Below, piece by piece: positions 7,701 to 12,877 of a DNA stretch of 12,877 nt. Below the pieces are notes generated by a model. It did no database searches. It worked only from the letters and a program-made list of their open reading frames with translations, and was not told where the DNA came from. Source of the stretch: an uncultured Rhodospirillales bacterium (lineage in GTDB: Bacteria > Pseudomonadota > Alphaproteobacteria > ATCC43930 > CGMCC-115725); contig CAIUCF010000459.1 of NCBI GenBank assembly GCA_903897565.1, positions 1 through 12,877 on the forward strand, written 5' to 3'. Within the stretch, counting starts at the first letter, position 1, and each line of letters opens with the position of its first letter. The position numbers were made by a program, and so were the translations under genes.

Positions 7701-9155
7701 GTCTCCTATTTCGCGATCGATGCCGACGAGCTGGTGTCACAGCATCCGGATATCGCGGCGGAGCTGCTGGCGGATCTGCGGCGCCTGTTCGACGAGGGCG
7801 CGCTGCATCCGCTGCCGCACATGACCGTGCCGTTCTCCGAGGTCGTCGATGCCTTCCGCCTGATGCGGGCCTCCGGCCATATCGGCAAGATCGTGCTGGT
7901 GCCGGATCCGGCAGGTCTCGCCGTCAACCGCGCGCGCGACGAGGCGAAGTTCCGCGGCGATCGCAGTTTCGTCGTCACGGGCGGGGCCGGCGGCTTCGGC
8001 CTCGCGACGGCGCGCTGGCTGGTCGAGGCCGGCGCCCGTCATCTGGTCCTGCTCGGCCGCCGCGGCCCGGCGACTCCCGGGATCGATGATGCCGTCGCCG
8101 CGCTGCATGCGAGCGGTGCCGAGGAGGTCCGGGTCATCGCCTGCGATGTCGCCAACCCGCCGATGCTGGCAAGCGTGCTCGACGAAATCCGCCGGACCAT
8201 GCCGCCGATCGGCGGTGTCGTCCATGCTGCGATGGTCGTCGAAGACGGCCTCGTGTCCGGGATCGAGCGCGATGCCGTGGCCAAGGTCATCACGCCCAAG
8301 CTGATCGGTGCGGAAACGCTCGACCGGTTGACCCGTTCCGATCCGATCGAGCTGTTCCTGCTATTCTCCTCGGCGACGACCTTGATGGGGGCGCCGGGCC
8401 AGGGCAGCTACGTCGCCGCCAATGCCGCGCTCGAAGGCCTGGCGCGGCAGCGTCGAGCCCAGGGTCTGCCGGCGCTCGCCGTCGGCTGGGGCCCGATCGA
8501 AGACGCCGGCTATCTCGCCGAGCGTCAGGATATCCGGGACGCCTTGTCGAACCGCCTCGGTGCCGTGCCGCTGAAGACCGCGGATGCGCTCGGCTCGTTG
8601 CCGGCCCTGCTGGCCTCTCCGATCGCCGCACTCGCCTTTGCCGAGGTCAACTGGGCGCGGGGTCGCGGCCTGATGCCGATCCTGGCTGAGCCGCTCTATG
8701 GTTCCGTCATTCGCGAGAGCGAGGGCCGTCAGGAAGGCGGCGGGATCGACGAGTTGCTGGCCGACAAATCACCCGAAGAGATGATGGAGATCCTGCAGGG
8801 CATCCTGCTCGACGAGGTCAGCCATATCCTGCGGGTGCCGCGTGACAAGATCGACATCGGCCGGCCGCTGCCCGAGATCGGCATGGACTCACTGATGGCG
8901 GTGGAGCTCAAGCTCGGGCTGGAACGTCGTCTCAATATCGAGGTTCCGGCGCTGGTCATCAATGACGGCCTCACGTTGCGGGCGCTGGCGACACGGATAT
9001 TCGGCATGCTCACGGGCGAGGGCGGCGGTGACGGGGCCGAGAGCGTGATCGTCAGCCAACATGTCACCGAGAGCGATGACGCTCAGAGTATCGCCGAGGC
9101 GATCACGGAAGACGGCGCCGCGCCCCAGGCGGCCTCGGCACGGGGCGCCGCATGA
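1722..9155 (+). CDS. rkpA: RkpA-type iterative highly reducing type I polyketide/fatty-acid synthase (KS-AT-DH-cMT-psiKR-ER-KR-ACP)
   Basis: A 2477-residue single-module megasynthase. KS (about 1-425): C174, H309 and H347 in DTACSSS, EAHGTGTS and NIGHLE. AT (about 525-820): S617 in GHSIGE, with the specificity-region tetrapeptide YAFH at 717-720. DH (about 885-1175): H917 and D1076. C-methyltransferase (about 1290-1530): SAM motif VIELGAGSG (1368-1376), H1452, E1475. A non-catalytic KR-like spacer (about 1560-1735). ER (about 1745-2060): LNFRD (1773-1777), HGAAGAVG (1883-1890). KR (about 2075-2290): GGAGGFG (2087-2093), S2217, Y2230, N2234. ACP (about 2345-2430): phosphopantetheine Ser2390 in GMDSL, then an acidic 47-residue tail. 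There is no thioesterase or reductase domain and no loading module. The full reductive set predicts a saturated chain, possibly alpha-methylated. The start is fixed by the KS N-terminus (IAIVGASCRFP from residue 6). The first ~40 codons are AT-richer than the rest. The next gene overlaps by 4 nt. Family confident; the rkpA name rests on the four-gene context. Confidence 0.93.
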   Translation: MKFGSIAIVGASCRFPSAPTLRSFWSLLIDGKQAIGSVGEARWATGYYGHPRASEPGKSYTWAAGLLDEIDGFDPGFFGISAREAAQIDPQQRLLLELASEAFEDGGFAPHGLRGSAMGVYVGASAMEYSNRTIGDLAAADAYFMTGTSLSIFSNRISYIFDLHGPSLTVDTACSSSLVAVHLACEDIRRGRVESALVGGVNLLLSPFPFVGFSRAGMLSKTGRCHSFDARADGYVRGEGGGVILLKPLERALADGDRIRGVILGSGTNSDGRTVGMSLPSRASQAALLRDVYSAAEIDPEDVRFIEAHGTGTSVGDPIEAGAIGDVLGGNRSRPLPIGSVKTNIGHLEPAAGMAGLLKSVLALEHGILPRSLNFETPNPRIDFPRLGIAVADAPVVFDVASGAIAGVNSFGFGGTNAHVILGAAPMPTPVSVDAGGSAPLLLSAASEPALRALAGRWSERIAAASDAELPGLVRAAARRRGHLSARLAALDLDRDGLVASLKAFAQDSAAPSIVSDAGSRPGRRVFVFSGNGAQWAGMGRDAIAGNARFREALTEVDALLRPLLDWSVVELLESITDQAEIARTDIAQPLIFAVQVATVAALREQGIEPGATVGHSIGEIAAAWAAGALTLADAAHLVVARSRQQQRTAGLGRMAVLGLGIDEAKAAFAELGAELEIAGVNASRSLTIAGPLAELKKIEAVAKKRRWVFTFLDLDYAFHTSFMEVIKDEVIASLADLRPMTPRIPFVSTVTATAIAGPDLDAHYWWLNIREPVRFSDAVRRLIDDGSTVFLEIGPHPVLQSYLRDALQTAGVPGKCLGTLTRKAGTGDPFLRIAAACHVAGADLSGSPRYDGPVVLEDLPLYPWQREKFWFHPTNENVDVARLHHDHPLLGYRWNAEAAEWINHLDTALFPWLEDHKVDKSVVLPAAAIVETFIAVAAARFPKAATLEIRDLEIFRAITLDPQRLRACRVRVDADGNCHLDSRPRLSADPWAQNAAGMVDGTDEPVVDFAWPVGAAVEVVDAATLYRSADAIGLGYGPEFQPVDQLEIFDSGDAIVSFRALEPIAGLAVDPRLLDGALQGVLGIVMTRRERSAGGPLMLPWRFDRIRWARGDARVVQFAHIGLRYLSDRTVVTEIVLLDRSKAPILSLRGCALRAARVGRRIPLDEKVFHIEQRPAPLDALPVDLGALDRLRLAIAARAVTVDDMPPETVLLIDGFIAATALRALSGLIPSGTRFSIADAVGNRIFAAHAAPLVRSLLQHLQASGCADEDDGSWTLVPESDLPDPVEIWRSLYLTRPDLGALTALLAGVGAGIGERLVKEALPTALPAAMREQFLYAGAPGAQQVETLAAAIAALARDWPIDRPLRVIELGAGSGLLARRLLPRLAGLGCTIDYIASDPDPEAAYLLREVLEPFEGAQVATWDPRLAVSADARGEPKADVILSSGFLTLGHATPETLQAIQARLAENGLLLAVEPEPNALWDAVFGQTAQWWDEAGASPLRAAERWGELLSAAGFGMVEAQMLAEEPWPFSILIATASEGTAGSEPAAVVAAPNVVLVGEPDEKLLQAILAALVQAGIAAEVVAREHIADGLTSAITTATIEGRSPIVIALPPALGSAVPAGLRSIDRLAEVAAIVRQVAPTEAKLWLITGGESDPAEAAVTGIGRVVANEMPQGRCRRVGLDRIGDEAMAARILLAELQHPDDNGEIQISPTGRFAARLRRGLGEIAATNEPSVKLVLPEQGSIDSLRWESLARPMPGPDEIRIKVEAAGLNFRDVMWAMGLLPEEALVHGFAGATLGMECAGTVTAIGQDVTDLAVGDRVMAFASASLASETVTRALCAIPLPEGFSFADGTTVPVAFLTVLYSLAKLAGLKAGETVLIHGAAGAVGLAAVQYAQYVGATIIATAGSDIKRALLRSLGVEHVLDSRSLRFADETLAITGGKGVDVVLNSLSGDAMRRSLDLLKPFGRFLELGKRDFYMNSKIGLRPVRHNVSYFAIDADELVSQHPDIAAELLADLRRLFDEGALHPLPHMTVPFSEVVDAFRLMRASGHIGKIVLVPDPAGLAVNRARDEAKFRGDRSFVVTGGAGGFGLATARWLVEAGARHLVLLGRRGPATPGIDDAVAALHASGAEEVRVIACDVANPPMLASVLDEIRRTMPPIGGVVHAAMVVEDGLVSGIERDAVAKVITPKLIGAETLDRLTRSDPIELFLLFSSATTLMGAPGQGSYVAANAALEGLARQRRAQGLPALAVGWGPIEDAGYLAERQDIRDALSNRLGAVPLKTADALGSLPALLASPIAALAFAEVNWARGRGLMPILAEPLYGSVIRESEGRQEGGGIDELLADKSPEEMMEILQGILLDEVSHILRVPRDKIDIGRPLPEIGMDSLMAVELKLGLERRLNIEVPALVINDGLTLRALATRIFGMLTGEGGGDGAESVIVSQHVTESDDAQSIAEAITEDGAAPQAASARGAA

Positions 9156-10471
9156 GCGAGAAACCGAGCTTCGGCCTCTCGCTGCCGGCCAAGGCGATGC
9201 TGATGGCCCGGCTCGCGGCCAAGGGTAAATCGGCACTGGCGCCGGAACTCGGCCGCCCTGGCAATCGCAAGGAAACCTCGACCTGGAGCGATCTGCCGCT
9301 GTACCGCGAGTTGGAGACGCTCAGGAACACGGCCGACCGTCTCGGCGTGGTCTCGCCGTATTTTCGCGTCCATGATGGCAACGCCACCGGCCATACCGCG
9401 ATCGCCGGCCGGCCGCTGATCAACTACGCCTCCTATGACTATCTCGGCCTCAATGGCGATCCGCGGATCATCGCCGCTGCGACCGAGGCCCTGGTACGCT
9501 ACGGCACGTCGGCGTCGGCGAGCCGGCTGGTTTCGGGCGAGCGCCAGGTCCATCTCGATCTCGAACAAGGACTCGCAGAATATTACGGCGTCGAGGATGC
9601 CGTGGTGTTCGTCAGTGGCCATGCCACCAATGTCACCGTGATCGGCCAGATCATGGCGGCCGGCGATCTGATCCTACACGATGAATTGATCCACAACAGC
9701 GCGATGCAGGGTGCGTTGTTGTCCGGCGCCCGGCGCTACGCCTTCCGCCACAACGATCCCGATTCGCTCGAGACCTACCTCAAGGCCCATCGCGATCAGC
9801 ACAAGCGGGCGCTGATCGCGATCGAGGGTCACTACAGCATGGACGGCGATATCCCGGACTTGCCGCGTTTCATCGAGTTGGCACGGCGCTATCGCTGCTG
9901 GTTGATGGTCGACGAGGCCCACGGCCTGGGCGTGCTCGGACCGAATAGCGGCGGTATCGCCGATCACTTCGGCATCGCCCATGACGAGGTCGACATCTGG
10001 ATGGGGACGCTCAGCAAGACCCTGGTGTCCTGCGGCGGCTATATCGCCGGCAAGAAGGCGCTGATCGAGTATCTCAAATTCTCGGCGCCGGGATTCGTGT
10101 ATTCGGTCGGGATGCAGCCGGCGACGGCGGCGAGCGCCCGTGCCGCGCTCGACATCGTTCGTGCCGAACCCGAGCGCAGCGCCAGGCTGCGCGCCAATGC
10201 GACGCGTTTCCTCGAGGGCGTCAACGCCGCTAAGCTCAATCCCGGCACCTCGATCGGCGCCGCCATCGTCCCGGTCATCACCGGCAGTTCGATGAAGGCG
10301 GCGAAGCTGGCGGAGGCGATGTTCCTGCGCGGGATCAATGTCCAGCCGATCATCTACCCCGGCGTGCCGGAGCGTTCGGCGCGGCTACGCTTCTTCCTGT
10401 CGGCCGCCCATACCGACGAGGACATCGATACCACGCTCACGATCCTGACCGAGGAAGCGCGCAAGCTCTAA
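9152..10471 (+). CDS. rkpG: RkpG-type PLP-dependent alpha-oxoamine synthase (class II aminotransferase fold)
   Basis: A 439-residue member of the family containing 8-amino-7-oxononanoate synthase, 2-amino-3-ketobutyrate CoA ligase, 5-aminolevulinate synthase and serine palmitoyltransferase. These enzymes condense an acyl thioester with an amino acid, releasing CO2. Seen: YDYLGL (95-100), SASRLVSGE (122-130), SGHATN (155-160) and HDELIHNS (176-183) in the cofactor pocket, DEAHGLG (254-260) with the PLP-binding Asp254/His257, and the Schiff-base lysine K289 in GTLSKT. It is about 40-50 residues longer than BioF at the N-terminus; that extension (1-40) is basic. The start overlaps the synthase stop as ATGA, implying coupled translation and matched amounts. 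With no release domain in the synthase, this enzyme is the obvious offloader, taking the chain from the ACP onto an amino acid. Simple biotin synthesis is unlikely: no bio genes are nearby. Amino-acid specificity cannot be read here. Confidence 0.92.
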   Translation: MSEKPSFGLSLPAKAMLMARLAAKGKSALAPELGRPGNRKETSTWSDLPLYRELETLRNTADRLGVVSPYFRVHDGNATGHTAIAGRPLINYASYDYLGLNGDPRIIAAATEALVRYGTSASASRLVSGERQVHLDLEQGLAEYYGVEDAVVFVSGHATNVTVIGQIMAAGDLILHDELIHNSAMQGALLSGARRYAFRHNDPDSLETYLKAHRDQHKRALIAIEGHYSMDGDIPDLPRFIELARRYRCWLMVDEAHGLGVLGPNSGGIADHFGIAHDEVDIWMGTLSKTLVSCGGYIAGKKALIEYLKFSAPGFVYSVGMQPATAASARAALDIVRAEPERSARLRANATRFLEGVNAAKLNPGTSIGAAIVPVITGSSMKAAKLAEAMFLRGINVQPIIYPGVPERSARLRFFLSAAHTDEDIDTTLTILTEEARKL

Positions 10472-10476
10472 GCCTG

Positions 10477-11250
10477 TTACCTCGGTGCGATGTGGAAGCG
10501 GAAACGGCGCAGGATTCTGTCGCCGATCCAGGCCGGCAGCAGATCCGTGATGCGGACGCCGAGGCCGAGAATCGCCGGGAAGACGATGCGCGAACGCTTG
10601 GCGTCGAGCCCCCGCTTGGTGAGCGCGGCGGCACGGGCCAGCGACAGCGTGAAGGGCCTGTCGCCGCGGAACTGCTTGACCATCTCGGTCTCGAAGAACC
10701 CAGGTGAGACGACGCTGACCGCGATACCGTCGGGCCTGAGCGCAGCGCGCAACGCCTCGCCATAGGCGCGAAGCCCCGCCTTGCTGGCGCAATATCCCGG
10801 GCTGTCTGGCAGCCCGCGAAGCCCGGCGATCGAGGAGATCAGCGCGATCTGGCCACGCCGGCGCATCCGCATCGCCGGCAGGATCGGCTCGATCGTGTTG
10901 GCGGCGCCGAGCAGGTTGATCCGGACCTGGTCGGTAAAGTTCCTCAGGCCCTCCGGGGTGCCATCTGCAGCCGTGCCGCGGGAAATGCCGGCATTCGCGA
11001 TGACGAGGTCGATCGGATTTGCGGCGTCGAACGCCAGCATCCAATCGCCCATCGCCGCGGCATCGCCGACATCGAGACAGCCGGGGGTCACCGTCGCCCC
11101 GGCGGCTCGGGCCTTGGCGGCGACGTCGTCGAGCCGGCTGCGGTCGCGGCCGATCAGGCCAAGGGTGACGCCGGGGCCGGCATAGAGCCCGGCGAGCGCC
11201 GCGCCGAGCCCAGCGGAAGCGCCGGTGATGACGATGGTCCTCGCCGCCAA
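10477..11250 (-). CDS. rkpH: RkpH-type short-chain dehydrogenase/reductase
   Basis: A 257-residue classical SDR: cofactor motif TGASAGLG (9-16), NAG (86-88), catalytic S140 and YCASK (153-157), then SPGFFETEM (182-190). A C-terminal hydrophobic stretch (about 222-245) may form a membrane-associating helix. By context it would reduce the 3-keto group left by the alpha-oxoamine synthase, as 3-ketosphinganine reductase does in sphingolipid synthesis; this is inference. I chose the TTG at 11250, which lies 2 nt after the stop of the KpsC-type gene with a GGGGGAAA about 8 bases upstream. An in-frame ATG at 11283 is possible; it would overlap the upstream gene by about 30 nt and has AAGGA placed too close to be ideal. 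The frame stays open far upstream of both, but that stretch is the KpsC-type gene read out of frame. Its stop lies 5 bp from that of the convergent alpha-oxoamine synthase gene, leaving no room for a separate terminator. Confidence 0.88.
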   Translation of the reverse strand: MAARTIVITGASAGLGAALAGLYAGPGVTLGLIGRDRSRLDDVAAKARAAGATVTPGCLDVGDAAAMGDWMLAFDAANPIDLVIANAGISRGTAADGTPEGLRNFTDQVRINLLGAANTIEPILPAMRMRRRGQIALISSIAGLRGLPDSPGYCASKAGLRAYGEALRAALRPDGIAVSVVSPGFFETEMVKQFRGDRPFTLSLARAAALTKRGLDAKRSRIVFPAILGLGVRITDLLPAWIGDRILRRFRFHIAPR

Positions 11251-11252
11251 CT

Positions 11253-12877
11253 CTATTTCCCCCGACCGAGGCGCCCGGCCCATTCCTTGACCACGGCGAA
11301 GACCATGCCTTGTACCTGGCGCACGCGGCTGAGCCGACTCTGGTCGCGGGTTTTCGGGTCGGCGATGCGATCGATCACCACCTCCGGTCCACAGGGCAGC
11401 CGGGTGATCGGATCGACGTAACGCGGATAGAGGATCAGGGTGCCCGCGATCAACTCGGCCAGGGTCAAGCGGCGCTGGCGTCTTGCCACCGGGTTCTGGT
11501 CGATCGTCAAACCCCAGCCAGCGTAGTAGGGCTGGCCATAGGTCACGACTTTGCGGCCGCGCAGCAGCGCCTCGAACCCGGTCTGCGAGGTCAGGGTATG
11601 GACCTCGTCGGCCCAGTCGATCAGCGACAGGATCGCCGTGCGGCGGACGACGGCGTCGGCGAGCTTCGTCATCACCTCGTTGGCGACAATGCCTTTGCGA
11701 TGACCGGATTCGACGTCGGGGTGCGGCTTGTAGACGATGAAGGCGTCGGGATTGGCGGCGCGGACCCGACGCAGCAGTTCCTCGTTGGTCGTGATGCCGG
11801 CGCCGCCGAGCAGCACGGATTTGTCGTCTTCGAACTGACCCGGTACCAGGATGCGGCGCTTGCCCTCGGGAACCTCGAGCGCGACGGGGTTTTCGGCGAG
11901 GTTGTATTTGGTGATCCGACGATCGACGAGCAGCGCTCGGACGCGCTCGGCCCGCGCCAGCAGGGCCGGGTCGAACACCGTCTCGCTCAGGATCACCTCG
12001 AGATCGCTCGGCCGCGTCGGGTCGTAATAGATGCCACGCGCATCGGCGACGATCGAGGCCGGCAGGACCAGATTGGTGCCGAGGCCGACCGAGCGGATGA
12101 AACCATCTTCGATCCGGATGACCATGACGCCACGCGCCCGCGCCGTCGCCTCGAAACCGGCCATGGTCTTGCGCTGCGGCCAATAGGCGATGGCCTTGGC
12201 CGATCGTGCGGCGAGATCCAGCGCCCGCTCGGCGCTGCGTGCGATCTCGGGCACGCCCGCTGGCGCGAGGAAGAAATCGCGCGTGCGGTCGCGCTTCCAG
12301 AAATCGATGCCGAAGCAGCAGGCGATCCGTGAATTGCGGTCGAGGGTGTGGCGCCAGTCGGAGAGCAGCGCGACGGTATCCTCGAAGCTGGCGGCCCGCT
12401 CATGGAAAGGATCGGCGTAGCGCGTCGCCTCGATACAGCAGGCGGCGAAGACCTCTTCGAGTGACCTTGATTGCGGCCGTGCAGGGATGTCGACCCCGTC
12501 GCGAGTCAGGCCCCAGCCGCTATAGACGGTCGCTGTTACGCAATGCACGGTGCGGCCCGCAAGCAGTGCCAGTAACCCGAGCGCGCCGCCGAGGGTGAAG
12601 ACGGTTTCGGCGGTCTCGAGCAGCGACCAGGAATCCGTGCCGATATCGGCGAGAGCGCAGCCCGCGGCGACCGCTCGGGCGCGTAGCCTGGTCAAGGACG
12701 TGCGGGGATCGAGGACGAGGCGGATGGCGCCGGCATCGGCGTGGTCAAGCGCCAGTTTAAATGCTGCCTCGGCGGCAGCCTCGTCCCAGGCTTCGCTTAC
12801 ATCCACAAGGACGCTGCGGCGGGCCGTCTCTTCGGAAGATGAAACGGCGATCACCCCGCCGATCCGCCATCGCGTGA
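11253..12877 (-). CDS. kpsC: KpsC/RkpJ-type capsule polysaccharide protein (beta-Kdo transferase family), 5' end beyond the window
   Basis: At least 540 codons are open from the right edge to TAG at 11253. A GTG at 12854 could start it, but the frame stays open to the edge and KpsC proteins are around 670 residues, so the true start is probably outside. Numbering from that GTG, two related halves are visible. The first half has lost its front part and ends with YSGWGLTRDG (111-120). The second is complete: IEDGFIRSVGLG (248-259), GIYYDP (274-279), VPGQFEDDKSVLLGG (337-351), VYKPHPDVESGHRKG (374-388), TSQTGFEALLRG (422-433), PYYAGWGLT (442-450) and YPRYVDPITRLPCGPE (476-491). KpsC adds beta-linked Kdo residues to the lipid-borne capsule linker at the cytoplasmic face of the inner membrane, with KpsS. 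The SDR gene follows after 2 nt, so both are probably one operon. Family firm; the Kdo role is inferred from characterised KpsC. Confidence 0.9.
   Translation of the reverse strand, partial: TRWRIGGVIAVSSSEETARRSVLVDVSEAWDEAAAEAAFKLALDHADAGAIRLVLDPRTSLTRLRARAVAAGCALADIGTDSWSLLETAETVFTLGGALGLLALLAGRTVHCVTATVYSGWGLTRDGVDIPARPQSRSLEEVFAACCIEATRYADPFHERAASFEDTVALLSDWRHTLDRNSRIACCFGIDFWKRDRTRDFFLAPAGVPEIARSAERALDLAARSAKAIAYWPQRKTMAGFEATARARGVMVIRIEDGFIRSVGLGTNLVLPASIVADARGIYYDPTRPSDLEVILSETVFDPALLARAERVRALLVDRRITKYNLAENPVALEVPEGKRRILVPGQFEDDKSVLLGGAGITTNEELLRRVRAANPDAFIVYKPHPDVESGHRKGIVANEVMTKLADAVVRRTAILSLIDWADEVHTLTSQTGFEALLRGRKVVTYGQPYYAGWGLTIDQNPVARRQRRLTLAELIAGTLILYPRYVDPITRLPCGPEVVIDRIADPKTRDQSRLSRVRQVQGMVFAVVKEWAGRLGRGK

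Noticed and set aside
9152..10471. Assignment of the PLP enzyme as biotin-pathway BioF
   Set aside because: It overlaps a polyketide synthase gene, has an extra basic N-terminus, and no other biotin gene is nearby; the capsule-lipid context fits better.
11251..12183. Upstream extension of the SDR frame to a 568-residue protein
   Set aside because: The extra N-terminal part is the KpsC-type coding sequence read in another frame; classical SDR homology begins right after the TTG at 11250.
11310..12332. 340-codon plus-strand frame opposite the KpsC-type gene
   Set aside because: The minus-strand frame carries strong KpsC family blocks throughout; the plus-strand frame has none and is an antisense shadow.

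Overview
The window reads as a GC-rich (roughly two-thirds G+C by eye) proteobacterial chromosome, most likely alphaproteobacterial. That is inferred from codon use and from resemblance to the rhizobial rkp-1 capsule (K-antigen) region; no rRNA or other phylogenetic marker is present. I see no tRNA, rRNA, insertion sequence, CRISPR array or phage gene.

Layout. Positions 1-1505 hold two minus-strand housekeeping-type genes: a DUF815 AAA+ ATPase (1505 to 627) and, 40 bp downstream, a nitroreductase-family flavoprotein that runs off the left edge (586 to 1). A divergent 216-bp intergenic region (1506-1721) carries inverted and direct repeats, an AT-rich patch, a T8 tract and a possible 12-codon leader ORF that overlaps the next start codon. 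Positions 1722-10471 hold a plus-strand pair with a 4-nt ATGA overlap. The first gene encodes a 2477-residue type I polyketide/fatty-acid synthase (KS-AT-DH-cMT-psiKR-ER-KR-ACP, no release domain). The second encodes a PLP-dependent alpha-oxoamine synthase. Convergent to them, with only 5 bp between stop codons, is a minus-strand pair: a KpsC-type capsule Kdo-transferase family protein (from the right edge to 11253) followed after 2 nt by a short-chain dehydrogenase/reductase (11250 to 10477).

How the genes may work together. The four right-hand genes match the set I know as rkpA, rkpG, rkpH and rkpJ of the Sinorhizobium meliloti rkp-1 region; comparable genes occur in the Burkholderia pseudomallei wcb capsule locus. 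By domain logic, the megasynthase builds a fully reduced, possibly C-methylated acyl chain on its ACP. The alpha-oxoamine synthase then removes it by decarboxylative condensation with an amino acid, giving a 3-keto sphingoid-like amine. The SDR would reduce the ketone. The KpsC-type protein links this lipid to capsule assembly, probably at the Kdo linker of a lipid-anchored polysaccharide. The lipid product is inference; the enzyme families are seen directly.

Most interesting points: the polyketide-to-sphingoid-like lipid pathway beside a capsule gene; an apparently intact cMT in a fungal-style bacterial synthase; a degenerate first half of the KpsC-type protein; a possible acidic-tail/basic-head docking pair between synthase and offloading enzyme; and the leader ORF/T8 tract at the synthase start.
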